DNA of 64,000 nucleotides from Shewanella xiamenensis (GCF_014647135.1 NZ_BMOP01000006.1:1-64000), one strand, 5' to 3'; positions 29,400-38,373 are shown, numbered from the stretch's first letter. The notes: generated by a model from the sequence alone, not told the origin. Numbers and translations: made by a program.

Positions 29400-30260
29400 A
29401 TGACGGGAATAATAATGACTGACACACAACACCAGAACACTAGCACTCAATCCTTAGCTCATTTGCAGCACGTCAGCTATGCGCTCAATAACGGCGTGGG
29501 CGAGTTAACTCTTAACCGAGCAGAAGTGCACAACGCCTTCGATGAGGTGATGATCAGCGAAATGATCGCCGTCCTCGGTTATTTTGCCGAGCACAAAGAC
29601 TGCAAACTCTTGGTATTAAAAGCCAATGGCAAAAACTTCAGCGCAGGCGCCGACTTAAACTGGATGCGCAAACAAGCCAAGATGGATTTTGATCAAAACC
29701 TGAATGACGCCAAGGCGCTGGCCAAGCTGATGCAGGATTTAGATACCTTTCCAAAACCCACTATCGCCTTAGTCCAAGGTGCGGCCTTTGGCGGCGCGCT
29801 TGGGTTAATTTGCGCCAGTGATATTGCCATCGCCACCCAGCGTGCAAGCTTCTGCTTAAGCGAAGTCAAACTAGGGCTGATCCCTGCGGTGATTAGCCCC
29901 TACGTTGCCCGCGCCATGGGCAATCGCGCCTCACGCCGCTATATGCTGACTGCGGAGCGTTTTGATGCGCAAACGGCACTTAAACTCAATGTTATCCATG
30001 AGATAAACGACGATTTAGCGACCGCAGCGCAGCCGATTATCACCGCGCTGCTCGCCAACAGTCCGCAGGGCATGGCATGGGTAAAGACCCTACTCGCCCG
30101 CCTCGAAGACGGCGTGATAGACCAAGATACGATTGATTACACCAGCGAGCGCATCGCCCGCATTCGGGTATCTGATGAAGGCCAAGAAGGTTTAAACGCC
30201 TTTTTTGAAAAACGTCAGCCGAACTGGCACACGCCAACAGATACTCAAGGAGCACTTTAA
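29400..30260 (+). CDS. liuC: 3-methylglutaconyl-CoA hydratase
   Basis: A 286-residue crotonase-fold enzyme that hydrates 3-methylglutaconyl-CoA to HMG-CoA. The oxyanion-hole segments are FSAGADLNWMRKQAKM and GAAFGGALGLICASDIAIA, followed by FCLSEVKLGLIPAVISPYV. ATG 29400 has AGAGGGG upstream; ATG 29415 is an alternative. Its stop codon overlaps the liuD start by one base (TAATG), so translation is probably coupled. Confidence 0.92.
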   Translation: MTGIIMTDTQHQNTSTQSLAHLQHVSYALNNGVGELTLNRAEVHNAFDEVMISEMIAVLGYFAEHKDCKLLVLKANGKNFSAGADLNWMRKQAKMDFDQNLNDAKALAKLMQDLDTFPKPTIALVQGAAFGGALGLICASDIAIATQRASFCLSEVKLGLIPAVISPYVARAMGNRASRRYMLTAERFDAQTALKLNVIHEINDDLATAAQPIITALLANSPQGMAWVKTLLARLEDGVIDQDTIDYTSERIARIRVSDEGQEGLNAFFEKRQPNWHTPTDTQGAL

Positions 30261-32314
30261 TGTTGACCAAGCCGATGTTGACTAACAGCATGTTCACTAA
30301 GCTTTTAATTGCTAACCGTGGTGAAATTGCCTGCCGCATTATCAAAACCGCGCAGGCCATGGGCGTTCGCACCGTAGCCTTATATTCCGATGCCGATAAA
30401 AACGCCCGCCATGTTGCCATGGCCGACGAATCGTTTTACTTAGGTGGTAGCGCCCCAGCAGATTCTTACCTCAAGGGCGACTTGATTATCGAGATTGCCA
30501 AAAAAGCTCAGGCACAAGCCATTCACCCAGGCTATGGTTTTTTATCGGAAAACGCCGACTTTGCCCGCAAGTGTGAGGCGGCCGGAATCGTATTTGTTGG
30601 CCCAGGCAGCGATGCCATAGATGCCATGGGCAGCAAGAGCGCGGCCAAAGCCATTATGACTGCAGCCCAAGTGCCTTTAGTGCCAGGTTACCATGGCGAC
30701 GATCAAACCGACGCTACCCTCAAGGCCGAAGCCTTAAAAATCGGCTTCCCCATGCTGATTAAAGCCGCCTACGGTGGCGGTGGCAAAGGTATGCGTATCG
30801 TTGAGCATGAAGGCGAAATCATGGGCGCCATCAACTCGGCGCGCCGTGAAGCGGCCTCCTCCTTCGGTAACGATAAGTTATTGATGGAGCGTTATTTACG
30901 CCAGCCTCGCCATGTCGAAGTCCAAGTGTTTGCCGATACCTTTGGCAATGCAATTTACTTATCGGATCGCGACTGCTCGATTCAGCGCCGCCACCAAAAA
31001 GTGGTCGAAGAAGCACCAGCACCCGGTTTAAGCGATGAACTGCGCGCCCAAATGGGTGAAGCCGCCGTCGCTGCCGCCAAGGCCATCGATTATGTTGGCG
31101 CGGGAACCGTTGAATTCCTGTTAGATACCGACAATAGCTTCTACTTTATGGAGATGAATACTCGTCTGCAGGTAGAGCATCCGGTGACCGAAATGGTGAC
31201 GGGCCAAGACTTAGTCAAATGGCAGTTAATGGTCGCCAGTGGTCAGCCGTTACCGCTCAAACAGGACGAAGTGCGTATCCATGGACACGCCTTTGAGGTA
31301 CGTATTTACGCCGAAGATCCGCAAAATGAGTTTTTACCCGCCAGCGGTAAGCTCAACTTCCTGCGCGAGCCCGAGCAAAGCAAATACGTGCGTATCGATT
31401 CCGGCATCCGTGAAAACGATGTGATCAGTAATTTCTACGATCCTATGATAGCCAAGCTCATCGTGTGGGATGAGTCGCGTCCGCGCGCGCTACAGCGCCT
31501 AGTGCATGCCCTCGAGTCCTACCAAATCAGCGGGCTTAAGCACAATATTGAATTTTTGGCGAATATTGCCGAGCATCCCGCCTTTGCCAAGGCGGATTTT
31601 AGCACCGACTTTATCAACCGTTACGGCGATGCGCTGATTGGCAGTGCTTCGAGCGAAACCGATACGGCTATCGCTTTTGCCGCGCTGTATCAAGTACTTG
31701 CCCGTAAAGAAGCCGCCAAGGCACAGGCAATTAATAGCGCCGATCCTTACTCGCCTTGGGGCCAAGTCAGTGGCTTTAGACTCAACAGCGTTAGCCAGCA
31801 TACTATTGCCCTGCTCGACGATGCCCACGAGTTACAACAATTGGTGTTACTAGACTTTGGCGATCACTACCAGTTATCCCAAGCCGCAGCAGAGGGCCAA
31901 GTGAGCAAGTCCCTGAGTGGTGAGCTTAAGCAGGATTTACTGTTAGCCGAAATCAACGGCCATAAGAGTAAAGTGCCTGTCAGCGCTCAGGGCGATGATT
32001 TTACGCTGTTTTTACCCTCAGGTAGTTATCACTTCAGGGCGGTAAAAACCCAAGTGGTTGAGGCCGAATCCAGCAATGAAGATAAACTCAAGGCCCCGAT
32101 GAACGGCACAGTTGTGACCCACTTAGTGGAAGTCGGTGCTGAGGTGAAGGCGGGACAAGGGCTACTGGTGATGGAAGCGATGAAGATGGAATACACCATT
32201 GAAGCGCCCTTCGACGGTATCGTTACCGAGTTCTACTTCAAGGCGGGCGAGTTAGTGAGCGATGGCGCTGTACTGCTCCATGTTGAGCCCAAAGCCCAGA
32301 GCGAGGAAGCCTAA
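30260..32314 (+). CDS. liuD: 3-methylcrotonyl-CoA carboxylase, biotin-containing (alpha) subunit
   Basis: A 684-residue biotin carboxylase fused to a biotin carrier. The N-terminal biotin carboxylase domain begins KLLIANRGEIACRII. The ATP-grasp part includes KAAYGGGGKGMRIV and the catalytic EMNTRLQVEHPVTE. The C-terminal biotinyl domain has VMEAMKMEY, with the biotinylated Lys near residue 642. Length equals other MccA subunits. AAGGAG lies before the ATG. Confidence 0.95.
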   Translation: MLTKPMLTNSMFTKLLIANRGEIACRIIKTAQAMGVRTVALYSDADKNARHVAMADESFYLGGSAPADSYLKGDLIIEIAKKAQAQAIHPGYGFLSENADFARKCEAAGIVFVGPGSDAIDAMGSKSAAKAIMTAAQVPLVPGYHGDDQTDATLKAEALKIGFPMLIKAAYGGGGKGMRIVEHEGEIMGAINSARREAASSFGNDKLLMERYLRQPRHVEVQVFADTFGNAIYLSDRDCSIQRRHQKVVEEAPAPGLSDELRAQMGEAAVAAAKAIDYVGAGTVEFLLDTDNSFYFMEMNTRLQVEHPVTEMVTGQDLVKWQLMVASGQPLPLKQDEVRIHGHAFEVRIYAEDPQNEFLPASGKLNFLREPEQSKYVRIDSGIRENDVISNFYDPMIAKLIVWDESRPRALQRLVHALESYQISGLKHNIEFLANIAEHPAFAKADFSTDFINRYGDALIGSASSETDTAIAFAALYQVLARKEAAKAQAINSADPYSPWGQVSGFRLNSVSQHTIALLDDAHELQQLVLLDFGDHYQLSQAAAEGQVSKSLSGELKQDLLLAEINGHKSKVPVSAQGDDFTLFLPSGSYHFRAVKTQVVEAESSNEDKLKAPMNGTVVTHLVEVGAEVKAGQGLLVMEAMKMEYTIEAPFDGIVTEFYFKAGELVSDGAVLLHVEPKAQSEEA

Positions 32315-33262
32315 ATGTCTGCGCTGGATCTTACGAACTTAAGCTCGACCTCGGTAAGCGCCAGCTCGGATAGGATTAGCCTGTTCGAGATGGGGCCCCG
32401 TGATGGCTTGCAGAATGAAGCCGCCGTCCCGACACAGGCCAAAGTCGCCTTGATTGAATCCCTCGCCGATGCGGGCGTGAAGCGAATTGAAGCAGGCAGT
32501 TTTGTATCACCCAAATGGGTGCCACAAATGGCCGATAGTGGCGAAGTATTGCGCCAAATTCGCCGTCAAGCGGGCGTGGTTTACAGCGCCCTCACCCCCA
32601 ATGTCAAAGGCTTAGAGCTGGCGCTGGATGCAAAAGCTTCCGAAGTCGCTATCTTTGGTGCGGCGTCACAAAGCTTTAGTCAGCGCAATATCAACTGTTC
32701 GATTGAAGAGTCGATTGAACGCTTTATCCCGTTGATGGACATGGCAAAAGCCGCCAATATCTCAGTGCGTGGCTATGTGTCCTGCGTTTTAGGTTGCCCC
32801 TATGAAGGGGAAATCGCGGCGAGCGAAGTGGCAAGAGTGTCTGAAATCCTTTACAAAATGGGCTGTTACGAAATTTCGCTCGGCGACACTATCGGTGTAG
32901 GCACGCCGTTAAAAGCCCGTAAAATGCTGCAAGCCGTGATGGAGCGAGTGCCGGTAGAAAAACTCGCCCTGCACTTCCACGACACCTATGGTCAAGCATT
33001 AGCCAATATTACCGCCTGCCTTGACTTAGGTGTGCGCAGCTTTGACGCCTCAGTGGCGGGCCTAGGTGGTTGCCCGTATGCAAAAGGCGCGTCGGGCAAT
33101 CTGGCGAGTGAAGACTTGGTCTATATGCTCCAAGGACTCGGTTTGAAGACGGGTATCGATTTAGAAAAACTGGCATTAGCGGGTTTTGGGATCAGCAAAC
33201 AATTAAATCGTCTTAATGGCTCTAAAGTCGCCAATGCAATCTTGCAGGGCACTAAAGCCTAG
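32315..33262 (+). CDS. liuE: Hydroxymethylglutaryl-CoA lyase
   Basis: A TIM-barrel lyase of 315 residues that splits HMG-CoA into acetoacetate and acetyl-CoA. The N-terminal [10 protein letters not shown], the central [13 protein letters not shown] metal-binding motif and the active-site loop [19 protein letters not shown] with its catalytic Cys are all present. The ATG follows the liuD stop codon directly. The first ~20 residues are a Ser/Thr-rich extension not usual in the family. Confidence 0.95.
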   Translation: MSALDLTNLSSTSVSASSDRISLFEMGPRDGLQNEAAVPTQAKVALIESLADAGVKRIEAGSFVSPKWVPQMADSGEVLRQIRRQAGVVYSALTPNVKGLELALDAKASEVAIFGAASQSFSQRNINCSIEESIERFIPLMDMAKAANISVRGYVSCVLGCPYEGEIAASEVARVSEILYKMGCYEISLGDTIGVGTPLKARKMLQAVMERVPVEKLALHFHDTYGQALANITACLDLGVRSFDASVAGLGGCPYAKGASGNLASEDLVYMLQGLGLKTGIDLEKLALAGFGISKQLNRLNGSKVANAILQGTKA

Positions 33263-33330
33263 ACTCAAGCGTCGAGGCGCTAAACATACCTAGCGCCTTG
33301 GGGACTGAATAACAGTAAAAGGACATCAAA

Positions 33331-34035
33331 ATGGCAGGACTCAATAAAGTCGTCAACAGCTATGAAGAAGCGTTAGCAGGTTTATCCGATGATATGACCA
33401 TTATGGTTGGCGGTTTTGGCCTGTGCGGTATTCCTGAAGGCTTAATCAATCAAATGGTTAAGATGGGCGTTAAGGGCTTAACCGCCATTTCAAACAACGC
33501 GGGTGTGGATGATTTCGGTCTGGGCTTATTGTTAAAACACCGCCAGATTTCGACCATGATCGCCTCCTACGTAGGTGAGAACGCCACTTTCGAACAGCAA
33601 ATGCTCTCGGGCGAACTCAATGTGATTTTAACGCCGCAGGGTACGCTGGCGGAAAAAATCCGCGCGGGCGGCGCAGGCATTCCGGCATTTTTCACCGCCA
33701 CTGGCTACGGTACCCCCGTGGCGGAAGGTAAAGAAACCCGTGAAATCAAAGGCCGTCACTATGTGTTAGAAGAGTCGCTGACTGCCGATTTTGCCCTCGT
33801 TCGCGCTTGGAAGGCCGATACTATGGGTAACTTAGTGTTCCGCAAAACCGCTGCTAACTTTAACCCTATGATGGCGACTGCGGGCAAAATCACGGTTGTG
33901 GAAGCCGAGTTTATTGTGGAGCTGGGCGAGCTCGATCCTGATCATATCCATACTCCCGGCATTTATGTTGATCGCGTCATCCAAGGCAAGTTCGAGAAAC
34001 GTATCGAGCAGCGCACGGTAAAAGCGGCAAAATAA
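33331..34035 (+). CDS. liuF: 3-oxoacid CoA-transferase subunit A
   Basis: A 234-residue subunit of a succinyl-CoA:acetoacetate-type CoA transferase. The CoA-binding [13 protein letters not shown] is near the N-terminus, and [22 protein letters not shown] is typical of the A subunit. It lets the acetoacetate released by LiuE be activated to acetoacetyl-CoA. It precedes the B-subunit gene. The name scoA is also used in other bacteria. Confidence 0.92.
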   Translation: MAGLNKVVNSYEEALAGLSDDMTIMVGGFGLCGIPEGLINQMVKMGVKGLTAISNNAGVDDFGLGLLLKHRQISTMIASYVGENATFEQQMLSGELNVILTPQGTLAEKIRAGGAGIPAFFTATGYGTPVAEGKETREIKGRHYVLEESLTADFALVRAWKADTMGNLVFRKTAANFNPMMATAGKITVVEAEFIVELGELDPDHIHTPGIYVDRVIQGKFEKRIEQRTVKAAK

Positions 34036-34145
34036 GAAGCGCTGAACGATTAACAACGCAAGCTAAAGCGACAGAGTCTAAGCCCGAAATAAAGACCGAA
34101 AAATTGAGGCCTATAGCGACTCTAGGTAAAGGAAGGATAAAGATC

Positions 34146-34802
34146 ATGGCATTATCAAGAGAACAACTGGCACAGCGCGTTGCCAAAGAATTACAAGACG
34201 GCTACTACGTCAACCTCGGTATTGGCATTCCCACGCTCGTGGCTAACTATATTCCCGCAGGTATGGAAGTGATGCTGCAATCGGAAAACGGCCTGCTCGG
34301 CATGGGTGAATTTCCGACGGAAGAAACTATCGATCCGGATTTAATTAACGCCGGTAAACAAACCGTCACCGCGGTAAAAGGCGCCTCGTTTTTCTCCTCC
34401 GCTGAAAGCTTTGCCATGATCCGTGGCGGCCATGTGGACTTAACCGTACTCGGCGCCTTTGAGGTCGATGTGAATGGTTCTATCGCTTCATGGATGATCC
34501 CAGGCAAACTTATCAAAGGCATGGGCGGCGCAATGGATTTAGTCGCGGGTGCGGAAAATATTATCGTGACTATGATGCACGCCGATAAGTACGGCAACTC
34601 TAAGCTGTTACCCGTGTGCGAATTACCGCTCACAGGCTACGGCTGTATCAAACGTGTTGTTACCGATTTAGCCTTTATCGAGATTAAAGACGGCGCCTTC
34701 CATCTGTTAGAGCGTGCCCCCGGTGTCAGCGTTGAAGAAATTGTCAGCAAAACCGCTGGCAAATTAATCGTGCCAGAGCATGTACCCGAAATGGTGTTTT
34801 AA
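34146..34802 (+). CDS. liuG: 3-oxoacid CoA-transferase subunit B
   Basis: A 218-residue partner of LiuF. It contains YYVNLGIGIPTLVANY, the catalytic Glu in MLQSENGLLGMG, and GGHVDLTVLGAFEVD. ATG 34146 has AGGAAGGA upstream. The frame is open back to 34104 without a ribosome site. It is the last gene of the liu operon and is followed by a strong terminator. scoB is a synonym. Confidence 0.92.
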   Translation: MALSREQLAQRVAKELQDGYYVNLGIGIPTLVANYIPAGMEVMLQSENGLLGMGEFPTEETIDPDLINAGKQTVTAVKGASFFSSAESFAMIRGGHVDLTVLGAFEVDVNGSIASWMIPGKLIKGMGGAMDLVAGAENIIVTMMHADKYGNSKLLPVCELPLTGYGCIKRVVTDLAFIEIKDGAFHLLERAPGVSVEEIVSKTAGKLIVPEHVPEMVF

Positions 34803-34874
34803 GCGTTTTTAAGCCTAAGTATTAATGACGTCTTAGCTCCTAGCGTTCGATGCATTAACTTATTTGATTCAAGT

Positions 34875-34903
34875 AAGCCCAGAATATAAATCTGGGCTTT
34901 TTA
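34875..34903 (+). terminator. Rho-independent terminator of the liu operon
   Basis: A 9-bp stem AAGCCCAGA/TCTGGGCTT with a 7-base loop, followed by TTTTATT on the plus strand, about 70 bases after liuG. Confidence 0.88.
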
Positions 34904-35423
34904 TTGCTTTGCTTAATCCATTGAACCTGTCGAGTGCAACAGCACTTATGCTCTGGCGACACGCCGTAAACCCATCCTTGGGGGCTCAACGAAAAAGTCC
35001 CATTTTTCGATGGTCGCCAATGCATCAGTGCTATTTGCAGCAATGTTCTGCATATTCACCCCTGCTTTACAAATCGTTTGAATAGATGGCCTATCCAGTC
35101 GTTTTCCTTCACAGTTAGCCACCTTGTATGCAGTTGCGGTAAACTCGCCGCAGCCAAAATAATAAGGATGCTCAAGTTGTTAGCTAAATATCTTAATGTT
35201 GGTGAAAAATAAAGTTTCATACTAAACAGTCAATTAACCCTGCTTGAACCGTTTAAGATTAAACGTGGCCAAAAATACAAATTCATACTAGTTGCTACTA
35301 CCAAATCCAAACCAAGCTACAACTGAATATTAAAGTATCATACTCGTTGTAACTCACTTCGGGACAAAAGCGTGTCAGAACCTCGGCTGCATCAGGTGAA
35401 TTTCGGATAAAAATTTCTATGGA
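34904..35423. other. 520-bp non-coding border of the accessory island
   Basis: It contains copy 1 of the 83-bp direct repeat (35115-35197). A minus-strand frame of 54 codons (35056-35220) runs through that copy but has no ribosome site and is probably a gene fragment. Nothing else recognisable is present. Confidence 0.4.
35115..35197. repeat. Direct repeat copy 1 flanking the accessory island
   Basis: 83 bases matching 38374-38456 in the same orientation. The last 67 bases differ at three positions and the first 16 more. Both copies can be read on the minus strand as LANNLSIL.ILAAASLP; copy 2 then hits a stop. The pair brackets the cassettes and the transposase gene. Confidence 0.75.
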
Positions 35424-35517
35424 TTAACGCCGCATTAAGGTGTGAGCGACGCTTGGCTATACTTGAGCGAAGCGAAAACGCCAAGCGTTGCGAATCACTC
35501 TTAAATGCTTTGTTATA
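35424..35517 (-). repeat. Integron attC site of the HEPN-like cassette
   Basis: Read on the minus strand it starts TAACAAAGCATTTAAG and ends CTTAATGCGGCGTTA. The ends are imperfect inverted repeats, and an inner pair GCAACGCTTGGC/GCCAAGCGTCGC forms the L/R-box arm. About 92 bases long, with the TATAAC...GCGTTA ends of VCR-type attC sites. It abuts the 3' end of the 35525 gene, as expected for a cassette. Confidence 0.82.
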
Positions 35518-35524
35518 AATATGG

Positions 35525-36055
35525 TTACGATGAACTATCGACCTTATTCCGCATCGCGTGAAACGCCATTTTTGACAGTTTTTGGTTATGAGACTGCTCT
35601 AATATCGAAAAACGAACAAAGTAAAACAGAGATATACAACAAAGCGAGAATTTACTTTTGGGCTCCATGTCTTTCCAATTCATACCTTCATCTAGCCCAA
35701 ACACACCTAGGTCATGAGCTAATTTATGAATTTTTTGACGATGTTCCGATGAAAATGAATCATAAAAATTATTTATTCGATTTTTATCTATGGACTGTCC
35801 TAGATTGTGTGCAAAATCATTACGCATTTTACCCAAGCTCACAAGTGGCGCTTTCAATTCTGAAGCAATTCCGAGAGCTAAAGAAAGATGTACACGAGAA
35901 AAATAATCTAGTCGCATCTGTTTCAAGTGAGATGGTTCAGGGAGCGAACTTTCAAGGAAATTAACAACAAGGTGCTCAATATGTATATGTGTGTATATCA
36001 CAGACTCGATGTCTGATTTATTAAGCAATAGGTCTTTAAAATCAACTTCATTCAT
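35525..36055 (-). CDS. Cassette-borne HEPN-like protein
   Basis: A 176-residue soluble, mostly helical protein lying between two attC sites. MRNDFAH gives an R-x4-H motif (Arg78, His83), the signature of HEPN ribonuclease domains found in toxin-antitoxin and defence proteins. ATG 36055 has GGAAA upstream; a TTG four codons earlier is possible. Low G+C compared with neighbours fits recent acquisition. The HEPN assignment rests on the motif and helical pattern only. No MNT-type or other antitoxin gene is adjacent. Confidence 0.6.
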   Translation of the reverse strand: MNEVDFKDLLLNKSDIESVIYTHIHIEHLVVNFLESSLPEPSHLKQMRLDYFSRVHLSLALGIASELKAPLVSLGKMRNDFAHNLGQSIDKNRINNFYDSFSSEHRQKIHKLAHDLGVFGLDEGMNWKDMEPKSKFSLCCISLFYFVRFSILEQSHNQKLSKMAFHAMRNKVDSSS

Positions 36056-36074
36056 GCCAATTTCCAATAGTATT

Positions 36075-36198
36075 TATAACGCCCGCATTTGGGGCCGTAG
36101 TGAAGGTGCTGGGTTTTGTGCCAGCGTAGCGATCGGCACAAAGCACCGTAACGGAGGTCCTAGGCTGCGCAGCAGCCGAACAAGATGCGATTGTTATG
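36075..36198 (-). repeat. Integron attC site of the second cassette
   Basis: On the minus strand it runs from ATAACAATCGCATC to AAATGCGGGCGTTAT, about 124 bases, the length of V. cholerae-type repeats. Inner arms GGTGCTTTGTGCC/GGCACAAAACCCAGCACC pair almost completely. It separates the two cassettes, and its distal end is 6 bases from the stop codon of the 36204 gene. Confidence 0.85.
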
Positions 36199-36203
36199 GG
36201 TGT

Positions 36204-36653
36204 TTAGCGCCAAAACTGCCACCACTTTTTGTCTTTAGCTTTTCGCCATTTTTTAAATGCGGAGTCAATATACACTGAGAGTTTATCGTAATTATCCCAA
36301 GTATCCAGGACATGATAAAGCGTAGGCTCGGATGAAACTAAGGCGGCTTCGTAATCCCCATAGTACGTATTTGACTCATAGTAATGCTTGGCAAATTCTA
36401 AGCCTTCAGGATTTAGGTCATCTTCCCAGAACTTCTCATCACACTCTTTGATCAGAAACTCTGTACCTGTCATTTTCCGGGATTTAACTTTGGCAACGGA
36501 TTCAACAGAGTCAGTTTGGTGCAACTCGCCTTCAAGATTGTTATTGATAACCCAAGCGATAAACATACCGATATGAGTTCCGCCAGCCTCAGGGGCAAGA
36601 TCTTTTGGAAAATTATCAGCCCCGCTGTGCCAATCTATTCTATCTATCGCCAA
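36204..36653 (-). CDS. Cassette-borne hypothetical protein
   Basis: A 149-residue acidic soluble protein starting MAIDRIDWHSGADNFPKDL and ending in a Lys/Trp-rich WRKAKDKKWWQFWR. The start codon is TTG at 36653, with AGGAGAG upstream. Two stretches, EAGGTHIGMFIAWVINNNL and YYESNTYYGDYEAAL, look like conserved blocks, but I cannot name a function. It is followed directly by its attC site on the minus strand, so it is a complete gene cassette. A truncated core site (GCGTTATGGG, near 36671-36681) marks its other edge. Confidence 0.65.
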   Translation of the reverse strand: MAIDRIDWHSGADNFPKDLAPEAGGTHIGMFIAWVINNNLEGELHQTDSVESVAKVKSRKMTGTEFLIKECDEKFWEDDLNPEGLEFAKHYYESNTYYGDYEAALVSSEPTLYHVLDTWDNYDKLSVYIDSAFKKWRKAKDKKWWQFWR

Positions 36654-36756
36654 ACTCAGACTCTCCTATACCCATAACGCTACAAAAAATCAGGCGACGA
36701 AAAAATCAGGCCACCCAAGATAAAACAAGAACATAATGCACTTTCTGTTAGCATTC

Positions 36757-36791
36757 AAGTGACGAAAAGTCACTTAGCCGTTAAAAGGCTA
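36757..36791. repeat. Two adjacent REP-like hairpins
   Basis: AAGTGAC/GTCACTT with loop GAAAA (36757-36775) is followed at once by TAGCC/GGCTA (36775-36791), with GTAG just after (36797). Short palindromes with a GTAG tetranucleotide near a TnpA-REP gene are typical substrates of such transposases. Their use here is inferred. Confidence 0.45.
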
Positions 36792-36936
36792 GCGAAGTAG
36801 GGTTACAAAGGATTGTGACTAACTAAATTGATCTATTTGGCTGAAAAACGATATTTTTAGTAAAACAAGCCCAACCCATTGTCTCGTTGGAGGTGTTGGA
36901 GCTTTTGAAGGAACGAGCAATGAAACAGGCTTGAAA

Positions 36937-37914
36937 TCAGCCTGTGTTAAGGTAACGACAGCATTTAGCAAAGTGCCGTCGTCGCTTCTCTAAATGCTCG
37001 CAGTAATCGGTCAGTTCTTGCAACGTACCGACTGGGCCATGAAATAGCTTGCCAAACTCGGTGGTCAGTTTAAGCCAATTGTCTTGGGATATATTTAATC
37101 TAGTCAGTAACTTGGTGCTATTTCCACTCATTGCACCACGCTTATCGTTGCGGATGATCCGCCCTGTATCCTCAACTAACTCAAGATAATCCTTGAGCAT
37201 AAACGCGATTCCATTAGGTTGGTTATCGCGTTCATTACCAATGAAAGGCAGTAAATTGTTAGGATGTTCACCTTTCAATGCAGCCCGAATGCGTAGCTGA
37301 ATGCTGGTATGGTCTGATTGTTCTGGCGTGTTAGCCATTTTGGCTCTGATGGGATTCAAATCAACATAGGTCATACAGGCTAAAACCGCAGCTTCATCAA
37401 GTAGAGCCTGTGACTTAAAGCGACCTTCCCAGAAACGACCACTACAGTTATCTTCTTGATTTGCTTGCCTTGCTATCGGTTCGTTTAAGCAACGCATGAA
37501 CCAACTGATATCACATAAACGGCTACGGTAAATTGCTATTGCATGTTTTAGCCTGAGGACTTGGTGAGGTTCAACCAACTCACCTTTAGCGAATTTTTGC
37601 GTTAATTCATCACCTTTAAATAGCTTATGCCACTGCTCAAGCACTTCGCGATCAGTCCAACGATTAGCACGGTCGATATCCACCCGTAACACCACATGCA
37701 AATGATTCGACATTACCGCAAAGGCCGCTATATCAATAGCAAAAACCGCCTCAAGTTCAAACAGTAACGATTCTACCCAAGCGCGGCGATGGTCATAGTT
37801 TTTACCCGAATAGGTATCATCGCCGCATAAAAATGCACGCCGAACAACGCGACTACAACAGTGATAGAAGGGCGTGTCTTCAACACTAATCTGAGTTCTT
37901 CTAGGCCTCGGCAT
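36937..37914 (-). CDS. REP-associated tyrosine transposase (Y1/HUH family)
   Basis: A 325-residue single-strand transposase of the IS200-like Y1 superfamily. The HUH motif is MSNHLHVV (His71, His73) and the catalytic Tyr is probably Tyr182 in TYVDLNPIRA. GRFWEGRFKSQAL is typical of the chromosomal RAYT group. GGAGGAG precedes the ATG. REP-like hairpins lie on both sides of the gene, and a hairpin (36924-36946) overlaps the stop codon. RAYT genes are usually single-copy and not self-mobilising elements. Confidence 0.85.
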   Translation of the reverse strand: MPRPRRTQISVEDTPFYHCCSRVVRRAFLCGDDTYSGKNYDHRRAWVESLLFELEAVFAIDIAAFAVMSNHLHVVLRVDIDRANRWTDREVLEQWHKLFKGDELTQKFAKGELVEPHQVLRLKHAIAIYRSRLCDISWFMRCLNEPIARQANQEDNCSGRFWEGRFKSQALLDEAAVLACMTYVDLNPIRAKMANTPEQSDHTSIQLRIRAALKGEHPNNLLPFIGNERDNQPNGIAFMLKDYLELVEDTGRIIRNDKRGAMSGNSTKLLTRLNISQDNWLKLTTEFGKLFHGPVGTLQELTDYCEHLEKRRRHFAKCCRYLNTG

Positions 37915-37919
37915 AGCAA

Positions 37920-37959
37920 CTCCTCCACATAAACACTTTTACTGAGTCTAGTAGAGGAG
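37920..37959 (-). promoter_or_regulatory. Hairpin that can mask the transposase ribosome binding site
   Basis: CTCCTC (37920-37925) can pair with GAGGAG (37954-37959). On the transcript the first arm is the GAGGAG ribosome site, a few bases before the transposase ATG, so the structure would limit translation. A GTAG tetranucleotide adjoins the second arm. Confidence 0.4.
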
Positions 37960-37997
37960 CCTAAATAACGCGATTTGTAATGGGTGGCTAGATTTTA

Positions 37998-38270
37998 TTG
38001 CTTGGCGCAATACTGTGGGTTGAAGCAATCATAGGTTTATATGGTATTGGCAGCTATTTAATTGATACCTCGCCAAATGCCCACGAAGGCATAATATTAG
38101 CGGCTGGCATGTGGTTTTATTCGCTCTTTTTTCAGATTCCCTACGCGTTTTTTTTATATAAGTATTGGTACAACACTCGCCCCCTAGTGAAACAGCTAAC
38201 CGTCATATCCATCCCAATATTATGGTTTCTTTATTTTTATCCAACTTATCAAGGGCTAAATGTTGTTTAA
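37998..38270 (+). CDS. Small membrane protein, probably truncated
   Basis: The 90-residue frame contains three hydrophobic segments (IIGLYGIGSYLI, GMWFYSLFFQIPYAFFLYKYW and VISIPILWFLYFYP). The composition is convincingly that of a membrane protein. The only start is TTG without a ribosome site, and a stop codon lies nine bases upstream in frame. It is therefore likely the 3' part of a gene whose beginning was lost when the RAYT region was formed. No family recognised. Confidence 0.35.
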   Translation: MLGAILWVEAIIGLYGIGSYLIDTSPNAHEGIILAAGMWFYSLFFQIPYAFFLYKYWYNTRPLVKQLTVISIPILWFLYFYPTYQGLNVV

Positions 38271-38373
38271 GGCACATCATTTTAAAACCTATTAACTGAA
38301 AGCGATCGATTTACTCACCTACAGGTGCTGAATCATTGTTACAAAAAGACGTTTTACCCCTTTAGCACCAAAA

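Noticed and set aside
25919..34802. liu operon considered as a novel pathway
   Set aside because: All eight genes match the known leucine/isovalerate degradation set with expected motifs and order.
35056..35220. 54-codon minus-strand frame through direct repeat copy 1
   Set aside because: No ribosome binding site, and the second copy has a stop in the shared part. Read as a gene fragment rather than a gene.
35488..35964. Plus-strand open frame of 158 codons across the first cassette
   Set aside because: It begins inside the attC site and lies opposite the HEPN-like gene, which has a ribosome site, a conserved motif and the right position relative to attC. Treated as antisense shadow.
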